Shown piece after piece: positions 16,306-25,131 of a stretch of DNA of 64,000 nt (position 1 is its first letter; each line of letters opens with the position of its first letter). A program made the translations under genes and the position numbers. Under the pieces are notes generated by a model. That model saw nothing but the letters and a program-made list of their open reading frames with translations. It was not told where the DNA came from and ran no database searches. Source of the stretch: Myxococcus sp. CA023 (GTDB lineage: Bacteria > Myxococcota > Myxococcia > Myxococcales > Myxococcaceae); contig NZ_JAAEAH010000002.1 of the NCBI RefSeq assembly GCF_010998615.1, forward strand, positions 124,001-188,000. The letters are read 5' to 3'.

Positions 16306-18536
16306 AGAAGCTGCTCATCACCGTCACCAGCGGCCTCGCGTTCCTGCTCACCCCCACCGAAGCGAGGGCGTGTGCCCACGATTTCGCCGGGCCCGTGTTC
16401 GTCACCAGCAGCCATCCCGACTGGCCGCTCTCCACCTTCGCGGCCGGGCGGCTGGGCGTGGTGCACGGCTCGATGCGCACCGCCTACCTCGCGTTCGCCT
16501 ACCGGACGATGATGGGCATTCCCACCACGCCCGAGGAGCAACAGCCCCTGGTGACGCGCTGGGAGCTCATGCACCAGGCGTTGCCGGAGCACCTCTCCCT
16601 GACACCTGGATTCCAGCGTTGGCTGGCGGCACGGAAGCAGGTGGCGCCTCAGCTCCCGGAAGCCTCGCTCGCGCATTCCCGGCAGGTGAAATACGCACAG
16701 GTCCCCCGCATCCAGGGTGACGCGTTCCAGCGCGCCGCGAACACCGCCACCGACCTGGCCCAGGCGTGGAAGAAGCACCCCGCGCTGGTGGAGGAGTGGG
16801 TGCGCAACCAGGACACCGTCTTCGGCCCGTGCGCCAGCCTGCCGGAGCCCGACCCGCGGCTGGATGAAGGCGTGAGCGCGCAGCACCAGGCCCGCCGGCG
16901 GGACGAGCGCGCCTACCAGGAGGCGGCCTCGCGCTTCTACTGCGACGACTATCCCGGCGCCCTGTCCTCGTTCCAGAAGCTCGCTGCGTCGCAGGAATCG
17001 CCCTACCGGGCGCTCGCCGCCTACCTCGTGGCGCGCACCCACGTCCGGCAGGCGCTGATGGAGAAGCAGGGGGAGTATCCCTTCGAGTCGCGGGAAGACG
17101 CCGTCTTCCTCTCGCGACTGAGCGAGGCGGACCGGGTGCTCGATGGCGTGCTCGCCTCCCCGGAGCTGCGGAGCGTCCATGCGTCCGCGCGCGGCTTGCG
17201 GAGCCTGGTGCGCTACCGGCTGCGACCCAAGACCTGGCACTGTGAGCTGCTGTCGCACGTGCTCGAACCCGGGACGGGCACTGCCTTCGCCGCGGAGCTG
17301 GGCGACCTCGACCTGATGTTGCGGGAAGCGAGCACCTGCGAGGGCCTCCCCGCGCCCGCCGAGGCGCTCCAGGCGTGGCTCCACGCCATGAAGGACACGC
17401 CCTACAGCGCGGCGCCCGATGCGGAGCGCCGCGCGCAATACGACGGAGCCCTGGCCCGATGGAAGAAGACGGCGCACATACCGTGGCTCGTCGCCGCGCT
17501 GAGCAAGGCGACGCCGGACGCGCCGGGCGTGCCGGAGCTGCTCGCCGCCTCCGCGAAGGTCGCGCCCACGTCTCCCGCCGGCCTGATGGTGGCGTACCAT
17601 GCCGCGCGGCTCTTGCATGGCCGAGGCGAGGTGGAGGCGGCGCGGGCGCGGCTCGCGACGGTGCCCGCCGAGCTGACCCGGGACCTTCCCTCCACGGACA
17701 ACCTGCTGCGCGAGGAGCGGCTCGCGGTGGCCAGAGACCTGGACGAGGCCATGCGGGAAGCCGTCAACATCATCGCCGACTATGAAATGACCAGCAGCTA
17801 CTCCGAGCCCTACACCACGCCGCTGGCCGAACGGCCCCGGCTCTTCAGCCCGCGCGCCGTGGCCATGCTGGAGCCCCGGCTGACGGCGAAGCGCATGGGT
17901 GAGCTGGCGGCGGGGGACACCCTGCCTCCCGCCCTTCGGCGGCAGCTCATGTGGACCGCCTTCGCACGCGCCACCGTCGCGGGTGATGACGCGACGATTC
18001 AGGCCGTGGCGAAGCGCCTGGCGGAGACGGAGCCCAAGGCCAAGGCGGAGCTGCTGGCGCTCGCCGGCAAGCCCACGCCCGAAGAGCGTCAATTCGAGGC
18101 CCAGTTGCTCCTCATGGGACTGCCCGCCGTCTCGGCGCGGCTCTACCCGGGCGAGGACCGGCTGGCGAACACGCATCCCAACCTCAGCCTCACCATGGAC
18201 ATCTCCTACCAGCGCAACGGGTGGTGCGGCCCGAAGCCAGACGCGAGCGTGCCCTCCGTACACTTCGAGGACACGCCCGACACACCGGACGCGGCGCGGG
18301 AGTGGAAGGCCCTCCAGGACGCGGGCAACTCGGTGCCCTACTTCGCCCGCGTCGCCATGGCCTGGGCCCAGGCCCACCCGGATGACCCGCGCTCGCCCAT
18401 CGCCCTGTTCCGCGCGGTCCGCGCCAGCAAGCGCGGCTGCGGACAGGCCACGCGCGAGGCCCGGGATGCCTTCCGATATCTCCACAAGCACTACGGCAAG
18501 ACGAGCTGGGCGAAGCGCACGCCCTACGTGTACTGA
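16302..18536 (+). CDS. Secreted helical-repeat protein of unknown function
   Basis: 744 residues. ATG 16302 (ATGA overlap with the DUF3142 stop, GGAG upstream) opens a signal peptide MKKLLITVTSGLAFLLTPTEARA. The mature protein is helical, with TPR-like units (YPGALSSFQKLAASQESPYRALAAYLVARTHVRQAL; VPELLAASAKVAPTSPAGLMVAYHAARLL). It contains YDGALARWKKTAHIPWLVAALSKA and ends with a sugar-free helical segment. No catalytic motif recognised. The pairing with DUF3142 suggests a shared periplasmic role. Confidence 0.65.
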   Translation: MKKLLITVTSGLAFLLTPTEARACAHDFAGPVFVTSSHPDWPLSTFAAGRLGVVHGSMRTAYLAFAYRTMMGIPTTPEEQQPLVTRWELMHQALPEHLSLTPGFQRWLAARKQVAPQLPEASLAHSRQVKYAQVPRIQGDAFQRAANTATDLAQAWKKHPALVEEWVRNQDTVFGPCASLPEPDPRLDEGVSAQHQARRRDERAYQEAASRFYCDDYPGALSSFQKLAASQESPYRALAAYLVARTHVRQALMEKQGEYPFESREDAVFLSRLSEADRVLDGVLASPELRSVHASARGLRSLVRYRLRPKTWHCELLSHVLEPGTGTAFAAELGDLDLMLREASTCEGLPAPAEALQAWLHAMKDTPYSAAPDAERRAQYDGALARWKKTAHIPWLVAALSKATPDAPGVPELLAASAKVAPTSPAGLMVAYHAARLLHGRGEVEAARARLATVPAELTRDLPSTDNLLREERLAVARDLDEAMREAVNIIADYEMTSSYSEPYTTPLAERPRLFSPRAVAMLEPRLTAKRMGELAAGDTLPPALRRQLMWTAFARATVAGDDATIQAVAKRLAETEPKAKAELLALAGKPTPEERQFEAQLLLMGLPAVSARLYPGEDRLANTHPNLSLTMDISYQRNGWCGPKPDASVPSVHFEDTPDTPDAAREWKALQDAGNSVPYFARVAMAWAQAHPDDPRSPIALFRAVRASKRGCGQATREARDAFRYLHKHYGKTSWAKRTPYVY

Positions 18537-18685
18537 CGGCCTGCCTACAGCACGCGCTGGGTGGCCTGGCGGATGCGGTCGGGATGTGGAGTGACTGTCC
18601 GGATTATCTTCTCAGCCGCTGAGATGGTGTGCGTTTGCATTCGAATGGCACGCGTGGTGTAGCCTCCCGGATAACGGGAGTACGC

Positions 18686-18883
18686 GTGTCCATGCAATCA
18701 CAAGGCAGCAAGGTTCTTCGTACGGTGACGGTGATCCTCGCGGTCCTCCTGCTGGGTTTCGTGGTGCTGACGGCGGCTGGAACCTTCTTCGGTGGGACCA
18801 AGATCCGCCCGCTGTTCGGCATGCCGGAGGGCGGCCTGCAATCCCTCGATGACGGTGACACGGCGCCCCCGGCCACGCCGTGA
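18686..18883 (+). CDS. Small single-pass membrane protein
   Basis: 65 residues if started at GTG 18686, which has GGGAG five bases upstream; ATG 18692 is the alternative. One transmembrane helix (VTVILAVLLLGFVVLTAAG) then a short acidic tail. The stop overlaps the GTG/ATG start of the sterol-desaturase-like gene, implying an operon. Confidence 0.6.
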   Translation: MSMQSQGSKVLRTVTVILAVLLLGFVVLTAAGTFFGGTKIRPLFGMPEGGLQSLDDGDTAPPATP

Positions 18884-19680
18884 TGAGTCTGGAGGTCCTA
18901 GGCGGGGGGGCCGCGATGTCCTTCGGGGTGCTCGCGTGTGTCTTCTGGCCCTTGGAGAAGGCCTGGGCCGCGCGCCCCGGACAGCCGCTGCTGCGTCCTG
19001 CCTTCCGCACCGACCTCGCCTACTTCGTCGCGCAGTACCTGGTGCTCGCGCCGCTGGCGCTGTTCGTGTTGAGCCACGTGAAGGCACTCTGCCAGGTGGG
19101 TGTCCTGACCGGACTCCAGGCCGCCGTGGCACACCAGCCCTGGTGGCTCCAGGCACTTGAAGCGGTGGTGCTCTGCGACCTGCTCGTCTACGGCTTCCAC
19201 CGACTGTCCCACCAGGTGGACTTCCTCTGGCGCTTCCACGCCGTCCACCACTCCGCCGAGCACCTCGACTGGCTCGCCGCGCACCGCGAGCACCCAGTGG
19301 ACGGACTGCTCACGCAGTTGGTGGTGAACCTCCCCGCGATGATGATGGGCTTTCCGCTCGAGACGCTGGCGATGCTCATCGCCTTCCGCGGGATGTGGGC
19401 CATCTTCATCCACTCCAACGTCCGGCTGCCGCTGGGCCCCCTCGGCTTCCTCTTCGGCGCGCCCGAACTACACCACTGGCACCACGCGCGCGAACGGCAC
19501 ACACGGCACAACTTCGGCAACCTCGCGCCGTGGACGGACTGGCTCTTCGGCACCTACCACCGGCCCACCGGGCCCGAGCAGTATCCGCTCGGGCTCGTGG
19601 AGCCGTTTCCCCGGCGCTTCTGGGCCCAGCTCCTCTCGCCCGTGACGCGGGCGACTGACAGCAGGAATACGCCACGCTGA
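18880..19680 (+). CDS. Sterol desaturase / fatty acid hydroxylase family protein
   Basis: About 265 residues; start GTG 18880 or ATG 18883, overlapping the previous stop. Membrane segments surround three di-iron His clusters: HRLSH, HAVHHSAEH and HHWHH, the pattern of the ERG3/ERG25/beta-carotene hydroxylase superfamily. It probably hydroxylates or desaturates a membrane lipid or sterol; myxobacteria make sterols and hydroxylated fatty acids. No neighbouring lipid gene clarifies the substrate. Confidence 0.88.
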   Translation: MMSLEVLGGGAAMSFGVLACVFWPLEKAWAARPGQPLLRPAFRTDLAYFVAQYLVLAPLALFVLSHVKALCQVGVLTGLQAAVAHQPWWLQALEAVVLCDLLVYGFHRLSHQVDFLWRFHAVHHSAEHLDWLAAHREHPVDGLLTQLVVNLPAMMMGFPLETLAMLIAFRGMWAIFIHSNVRLPLGPLGFLFGAPELHHWHHARERHTRHNFGNLAPWTDWLFGTYHRPTGPEQYPLGLVEPFPRRFWAQLLSPVTRATDSRNTPR

Positions 19681-19712
19681 GCTGGAATTTCGTTCCCGCT
19701 GGCGGCAATCCG

Positions 19713-20540
19713 TCACCCCGCCCTGGAGGTCCGCGTCTCTGATTGCGCGTCCAGGAATGTTCCCAAGGTGGCATTGACGAGCGCGGGCTCCTCCACGGTG
19801 GAGGAGTGCCCTCCGCGCGGCAGGGTCACCAGACGTGAGCCGGGAATGAGCCGGTGCAGGCGCTGCGCCTTGGCGGGGACGGTGGCCGTGTCCTCGGCGC
19901 CGACGACGACGAGCGTGGGCACGCGGATGTGTGGGATTTCATGGGCCACGCCGCGCCGTTCGATGACGCCGTTGACGGCGCGCCAGATGTCGCGGCGGTT
20001 CTCCACGAGGCGCGTGCGCCAACGGCTGCGCTCCTCGGCCCGGTTGGGGTCCGTCATGAAGCTGCGGCCGAACATGATGCGCATCACCGGGTCCGCCACC
20101 GGGCGCAGGCCCGCCAGGCGCGCGGTGAGGTTGAGCAGCGTGTAGCGCGGCACGTTGTGAAGGGGCTCCGGGTCGGCGGACGTCTCCATCAGCACCAGCG
20201 AGCGCAGCAGGTCCGGACGCCGCGCGGCGATGCGCATGCCGACGAAGCCGCCCATGGACAGGCCCACGAAGTGGCAGGGCCCCACGCCCAGCTGCTCGAT
20301 GAGCGCCACCGCGTCCAGGTACACCGTCTCCATGTCGATGACGCGCGCCGGAGGCACGGCGCTCTGGCCCTGGCCCCGGTGGTCATAGGCGATGCAGCGG
20401 TAACGTCCGCACAGCGCTTCCACCTGCGGGTCGAAGAGGCGACAGCTCCACAGCAAGCCGTGGCTGAAGACGACGGGCACGCCCGTGCCACCCGAGTCCT
20501 CGTAGTACAGCTCCGTTCCGTTGACGGTCAGCATCGACAT
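19713..20540 (-). CDS. Alpha/beta hydrolase
   Basis: 275 residues; ATG 20540 has GGAGGG upstream and is preferred to a GTG nine bases earlier. Nucleophile elbow GLSMGG, oxyanion-hole HG in VVFSHGLLWS, and DHRGQGQS are typical of the haloperoxidase/esterase branch. The acid and His residues are expected near VVVGAEDTATVP and PRGGHSSTVEEP. Likely a cytoplasmic esterase or lactonase; substrate unknown. Confidence 0.88.
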   Translation of the reverse strand: MSMLTVNGTELYYEDSGGTGVPVVFSHGLLWSCRLFDPQVEALCGRYRCIAYDHRGQGQSAVPPARVIDMETVYLDAVALIEQLGVGPCHFVGLSMGGFVGMRIAARRPDLLRSLVLMETSADPEPLHNVPRYTLLNLTARLAGLRPVADPVMRIMFGRSFMTDPNRAEERSRWRTRLVENRRDIWRAVNGVIERRGVAHEIPHIRVPTLVVVGAEDTATVPAKAQRLHRLIPGSRLVTLPRGGHSSTVEEPALVNATLGTFLDAQSETRTSRAG

Positions 20541-20657
20541 GCGCAGCACCCTCCCCGGCTGGCGAGGATAGGCGAGCGACTCACACGAACGGGTACGCCC
20601 CTTCGCGGAGCCGTTGGCCGGATGACGTCGCGCTGCCCTCGGAGCCCACGCGACTGG

Positions 20658-21899
20658 CTACCAGAGTCCCTTGGCTTGAAGCAGCTCGCCCACGCGGCGG
20701 GGCTCGGCGCGCCAGGCGGTGAAGAAGTCCCCAGCGGCGTCGGGGGACAGGTTCTCCCAGATGAGGCGGCCGGTGTCCTCCTCGCGGCGGCAGCGCACGA
20801 AGGTGGAGCGCACCTGCTCGGGCGAGTCGAAGGTGAGGCTGTCGAGCAGCTCTGGACTCTGGCTGGTGAGCAGGGCCTGCCGGGGTTCGAGCTGTTCGAG
20901 GATGGCGCGGACCTGCCGGGGGTGGAAGGCGTGCGCGACCTCATCCGCGATGACGACGGCGCGGGCGTGGGCCAGGTAGTGGAGGAAGGCCACCAGGCGC
21001 TTCTGTCCGTAGCCGAGCTGTCGGGCGGAGAGGCGCTGGCCGGCGGCGGTGACGAAGCAGAGGTCCAGGTTTCCCAGGGACAGCGTTTCGTATTTGCCCT
21101 GGGGTTGGGTCTCCAGCGGGGACAGGAGCGCCTCCGCGGACGCGAAGCCGAGGAGCCGGGCGGCGTCACGGAGGAAGGGGACGTTCTCCGAGGACAGCAC
21201 GTAGCGGGCGGCGCCCCACTGCGCGGCGGCGACCTTGCGCAGGCCGTCGAGCAGGTCCTCCGAGGCCACGCCCGTGCCCGTGGCGAGCACGCCCTCCGCG
21301 CGACGGGAGAGCCGCAGCTCGGCGCGCCAGAGCTGGTCGAAGTGGGCGAGCCCCTCGTCGAAGCGGCGGAGGTCGGCCTGCGCGGAGACCTCCCGCGCCA
21401 TGGCGAGCATCGGCTCGACGGCGGCGGTGCCCTCACCCGTCTTCTCCACCCAGGCGATGCCGCCCGTCATCAAGACGAGCCAGAGCCGGCCACCGACTTC
21501 GGGAGCGATGCGCTCGTGCACGACGTCGGTGGTGTCGTCCTCGCGGGAGACGCGGAGCTGCTGGCCCTCGCGGTGGATGACCAGCGGCCAGGCCATGTCG
21601 CGCGGGGCCACGGTGATGTCCATGGACAAGCCGCTCGTGCCCTCCGCGCCCGAGGGCACGTTGCGCACGCGCACGGTGATGCGGCCGGTGTCCGCGGCCA
21701 GCGCATACTCGAGGTCGAACGCCTCATGCCGCAACGGCGTGAAGTCCGAGCTGACCACGGCGGCGGCGAGATCCAGCAGCGTGGACTTCCCGGTGCCGTT
21801 ATCTCCGAGCAGCACGTTGAGGGACGGGCTGAAGAGCAACCGCGTCCCGGGCTTCACGGAGCGGAACTGGTGGACCTGGAGCCACTGGAGCTTGAGCAT
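20658..21899 (-). CDS. AAA-type ATP-binding protein (RecF/AAA_21-like)
   Basis: 413 residues. Starts LKLQWLQVHQFRSVKPG, then Walker A GDNGTGKST, with Walker B AVVIADEVAHAFHP and the preceding LGYGQKRLVAFLHYLAHA signature. This is the ABC-like AAA fold of RecF/OLD-type ATPases. There is no TOPRIM nuclease domain, so it is not a complete OLD protein. It lies 34 bp after a SUKH gene on the same strand. A role in DNA metabolism or defence is possible but unproved. Confidence 0.78.
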   Translation of the reverse strand: MLKLQWLQVHQFRSVKPGTRLLFSPSLNVLLGDNGTGKSTLLDLAAAVVSSDFTPLRHEAFDLEYALAADTGRITVRVRNVPSGAEGTSGLSMDITVAPRDMAWPLVIHREGQQLRVSREDDTTDVVHERIAPEVGGRLWLVLMTGGIAWVEKTGEGTAAVEPMLAMAREVSAQADLRRFDEGLAHFDQLWRAELRLSRRAEGVLATGTGVASEDLLDGLRKVAAAQWGAARYVLSSENVPFLRDAARLLGFASAEALLSPLETQPQGKYETLSLGNLDLCFVTAAGQRLSARQLGYGQKRLVAFLHYLAHARAVVIADEVAHAFHPRQVRAILEQLEPRQALLTSQSPELLDSLTFDSPEQVRSTFVRCRREEDTGRLIWENLSPDAAGDFFTAWRAEPRRVGELLQAKGLW

Positions 21900-21933
21900 C
21901 AGCCGGAAGACTGGCTCCCTGGACGCTTCAGCG

Positions 21934-22383
21934 TCAACTCGCGCCGCACGGCAGCATGCCCCCCTGGGACTCCCAGATGGGCCGGCGCTTGTCCACCCAC
22001 GCGAACACCTTGTTGGACCAGAAGCTGGCCATCGTCAGCGTCACGCAGTCTCCGGTATCGACATGGACGATGTCCCACTGGTCGGCGTCATTCCGGGCCC
22101 GGGTGTCGAAGCCCAGCCGATGCTGGCCGTCGAACGTGGCGAAATGCACGAAGCCACCCACCGGAACCCACTGCGCACAGGGCAGGACGCACAGCGCTGG
22201 CTCCCGCACGACGAGTCCATCATGCGCGCGCCAGAAGAGCTCGACCTGGAATGGAAGCGGTCCGCCAAGCTGCTCCGAGAGCGCCTGGAGTGCCTCGGTT
22301 GAAGCGGGTGGGTGGAAGACCACCTCCAGCCCACGAGAGGCGCTCCGCTTGTCGAGGGCGCGGCGAAATTCTTCCACTCTCAT
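21934..22383 (-). CDS. SMI1/KNR4 (SUKH) family protein
   Basis: 149 residues. LQALSEQLGGPLPFQVELFWRAHDGL and the WVPVGGFVHFATFDGQHRLGFD strands match the SUKH superfamily, whose bacterial members are mostly immunity proteins against contact-dependent or polymorphic toxins. No toxin gene is adjacent; the neighbour downstream is the AAA ATPase. It may be an orphan immunity gene. Confidence 0.75.
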   Translation of the reverse strand: MRVEEFRRALDKRSASRGLEVVFHPPASTEALQALSEQLGGPLPFQVELFWRAHDGLVVREPALCVLPCAQWVPVGGFVHFATFDGQHRLGFDTRARNDADQWDIVHVDTGDCVTLTMASFWSNKVFAWVDKRRPIWESQGGMLPCGAS

Positions 22384-22480
22384 TCCGACTCCATGGCGGC
22401 GATGGAAGGACGCAAGGATGCGCCATCCATGAGGGTTCCGTGATGCAACGACACGGGGCGCCCTGTCTAGTTTCCCTCAT

Positions 22481-23473
22481 ATGACAACACCTGGCTCGAA
22501 CCGGCGGCTGTGCGTCCTCATCCTGATTGCGGCAAGCCTGGGCCTCACGGGCTGTTTCAATCGCATCCGCTGTGGCCCCACTGACTGTGCGAAAGGAACC
22601 GCCTGCTGCAACAGCGGCTGTGGCATCTGCACCGGCCCCGATGAGGCGTGCATCCTCCCGTTCTGCGACTGGGGGAATCCCACCCAGATGACGCCGGAGG
22701 ACGTTCCTGACACCGACCTCTACGACCACGCGGGTGGACGACTGGCCTATTCGAGCCTGACCCTCACCGGCGATGACGCACCCTCCGGCACCTACAGTGG
22801 GCCCTCGGCGCGCTTCAACGTCCAGCACTATGCGTGGCCCACCATCGCCGCGCGGGCGCACCTGAGCGGTTCGACGTTCACCCACGTCGAAGGCCTGGAC
22901 CTCCCAGAGTCCGAGCGGCGCGCCTGGTCGGCGGGCGCGGGCGTCTCGAAGTCACTGTCCTTCCTGGGCCCCTCGTTCGACATGACCGCCAACCTCGACG
23001 GCGAGTACGTCAACGCGCGAGGCTTCGCGGGCGTGCTGACCCCAGCGCCGCTGTCGGCCGGTGGCAGGACCACCCTTGCGCCCAGCCTCGTCGTCCGGAA
23101 CGCCCCCTCGCGCTGGCCCTTCCAAACCCAGCTCACCGCCCATGCCCGCTACCTTCACCTTTTCGCCCGAGGCCCCGGTGACGTGGGCCTCCTCGACGTG
23201 GGCGTGGGCGGCGGCATCCAGAGGGAGCACGTTCAGGTGTTCGGCAGCCCCACCATCAACCTGGGGCTCGGCCTCAACTACCGGTTCGCTGGTGAGCTGA
23301 CCTCCGGCGCGTTCCGCACGCACGAACTGGGCGGCGGCCTGTGGGTGACCCACCGGAAACTCCGGGCCGGCATCGAGACACACGCGGGCTACGCCCGGCT
23401 CACTCCGCGAACGGACGCACGCACCCTCACGGGGATGCTGCGCTTCGACTACTACTGGGACGCGGAGCTCTGA
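22481..23473 (+). CDS. Lipoprotein with Cys-rich knot and beta-barrel-like domain
   Basis: 330 residues. Lipoprotein signal (LGLTGC) is followed by a dense Cys cluster (CGPTDCAKGTACCNSGCGIC, then C and C within 15 residues), likely a disulfide knot. From about residue 90 the protein shows amphipathic strands (FNVQHYAWPTIAARAHL, YLHLFARGPGDVGLLDVG, LGLGLNYRFAGEL, LTGMLRFDYYW) like an outer-membrane barrel. The combination is unusual. No known family recognised. Confidence 0.6.
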   Translation: MTTPGSNRRLCVLILIAASLGLTGCFNRIRCGPTDCAKGTACCNSGCGICTGPDEACILPFCDWGNPTQMTPEDVPDTDLYDHAGGRLAYSSLTLTGDDAPSGTYSGPSARFNVQHYAWPTIAARAHLSGSTFTHVEGLDLPESERRAWSAGAGVSKSLSFLGPSFDMTANLDGEYVNARGFAGVLTPAPLSAGGRTTLAPSLVVRNAPSRWPFQTQLTAHARYLHLFARGPGDVGLLDVGVGGGIQREHVQVFGSPTINLGLGLNYRFAGELTSGAFRTHELGGGLWVTHRKLRAGIETHAGYARLTPRTDARTLTGMLRFDYYWDAEL

Positions 23474-23525
23474 GCTGTTGTCCAAGCCCGCGCAGTCGCA
23501 TCGCCCCCGGAGGCCGTGCATGACA

Positions 23526-23547
23526 GCAGCCCTGCCCCACGGGCTGC
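23526..23547. terminator. Hairpin downstream of barrel lipoprotein gene
   Basis: Perfect 7-bp stem GCAGCCC / GGGCTGC with an 8-nt loop, 50 bp past the stop codon; CCCTTTTTCTG follows some 40 bp later. Possible terminator before the efflux operon. Confidence 0.4.
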
Positions 23548-23670
23548 CTGTCCTGCCCTTCTTCATGCACTGACACGCAGTCCCGTCCCTTTTTCTGTCC
23601 ACCAGACGCAGGGCAGCCCCGCCGGCCGTGGTGGCTGGGCAACGCGCTTCCTACCTGTGCGCGCGCTCCC

Positions 23671-25131
23671 ATGAATGCCCTGCTGCTCGCAGTCCTGCTG
23701 TCCCACGCCTCCAGCCTCCTGCTGGCCCAGGCGGGCCCCGGCACCGACGCGGGCGTGGAGCCCCCCGCGACCCGTGCTCCCGCCCTCTCCCCGGAGACAC
23801 CCGAGCCGCCGAAGTTCCCGGTGTCCGACCCGCTGCTGGAGCCCGTTCCCCCGGCCGAGATGCAGGTGGCGACCTGGGACGAGGCGCTGCACCTGCTGCG
23901 TCAACGCTCCACCAGCCTGTACACCGCACTGGCCCAGGTGGAGTCCGCCGCGGGCGCGCAGCGAATCGCCCTGGCCGCGTTGCTGCCCACGCTCACCGGC
24001 ACCGTCTCCGTCCAGTACAACGTGCTCAACCCCAACGCGACGCCGCTGCTGGGTGGTGGTGGCGGCGGCGTGGGAGGCGGCATTGGCGGCGACGTCGGAG
24101 GCGCCCAGTCACCGGGCCTCACCCGCCCGCCTTTCCTGGGACTGCTGAACGCCACCCAGCCCCTGTTCAACCTCCCGTCCATCATCGCGCTGGGCACCGC
24201 GCGCGAGGCCCGGCGCACCGCCAACCTGTCGTTGGCGGAGACGCGGCGCCAGCTCACCAGCGCGCTGGCCCAGTCTCTAGTGCTCGTCGCCGCGCAGGAG
24301 CGGACGGCCGAGGTCAACCGCGTCAACCTCCGCACCGCCCTGGAGCGACTGGCCCTCACGGAGCGTCGCTTCGAGCTGGGCGCGGGCACGCGGCTGGACG
24401 TGGTGCGCGTGCAGCAGGACACGGAGACGGCGCGCAACCTCGTCGTCCTGGGTGACGAGACCCTGCGCAAGGCCCGTGAGACGCTGGGACTGGTGCTGGG
24501 CATTCCTCGAGGCGTGGGCCTGGTCCGGGGCGTCCAGTTGGAGACCCTGCTCCAGCACTCGCGGCGGGACTGCCAGCAGTTGGAGTCGCTCGACCGGCGC
24601 GCGGACATCGCGGTGGCGCGCTCGCGGCGCACGCTGGCGGAGCGGCAGGTGTCGGAGGTGAAGGCGCGTTATGCCCCGACGCTCGCGCTGACCAGCACCA
24701 CCCTGGCCCTCACCGTGGAAGAGGGCTTCGCGACGGTGCCGGTGTGGAACATCGGCGCCAGCCTGGTGCTGCCCTTCTGGGATGGCGGCGCGCGTGAAGG
24801 CCAACTGCGGCAGACGCGCGCGGGCGTGGAGGTGGCGAAGCAGGGGCTGGTGGAGCTGGAGCGCACGGCCTCAGTGGAGGTGCTGCAGGCCCGGCGCGCC
24901 GTGGAGGTCGCGGAGGCGGCCGTGCGAATCGCGGGCCGGGGACGCGCCCTGGCCGAGGAGAATGACAGGCTCACCCGGCGCAGCTTCGAGGTGGGAACGG
25001 GAACCAGCCTGGAGCTCATCCAGACAGCGTCGGACCTCCGCCAGGCGGAGCTGCTGCTGGTGGTGCGCGAGTTCGAGCTGGAGCAGGCGCGGGTCGCGGC
25101 GTTTCTCACGGAGGCGGCATGCGATTGGTGA
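23671..25131 (+). CDS. TolC-family outer-membrane efflux channel
   Basis: 486 residues with signal peptide (MNALLLAVLLSHASSLLLAQ). Two repeated coiled-coil/barrel units typical of OEP/TolC: RIALAALLPTLTGTVSVQYN in the first, RYAPTLALTSTTLALTVEE and FWDGGAREGQLRQTRAGVEVA in the second. A Gly-rich insertion (residues about 127-143, GGGGGGVGGGIGGDVGG) lies in a loop after the first strand. It overlaps the adaptor gene by 13 bp. It should form the outer-membrane exit duct of the pump encoded by the next two genes. Confidence 0.93.
   Translation: MNALLLAVLLSHASSLLLAQAGPGTDAGVEPPATRAPALSPETPEPPKFPVSDPLLEPVPPAEMQVATWDEALHLLRQRSTSLYTALAQVESAAGAQRIALAALLPTLTGTVSVQYNVLNPNATPLLGGGGGGVGGGIGGDVGGAQSPGLTRPPFLGLLNATQPLFNLPSIIALGTAREARRTANLSLAETRRQLTSALAQSLVLVAAQERTAEVNRVNLRTALERLALTERRFELGAGTRLDVVRVQQDTETARNLVVLGDETLRKARETLGLVLGIPRGVGLVRGVQLETLLQHSRRDCQQLESLDRRADIAVARSRRTLAERQVSEVKARYAPTLALTSTTLALTVEEGFATVPVWNIGASLVLPFWDGGAREGQLRQTRAGVEVAKQGLVELERTASVEVLQARRAVEVAEAAVRIAGRGRALAEENDRLTRRSFEVGTGTSLELIQTASDLRQAELLLVVREFELEQARVAAFLTEAACDW

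Noticed and set aside
20658-21899. OLD-family nuclease / Gabija GajA
   Set aside because: No TOPRIM domain and no UvrD-like helicase neighbour; only the ATPase part is present.
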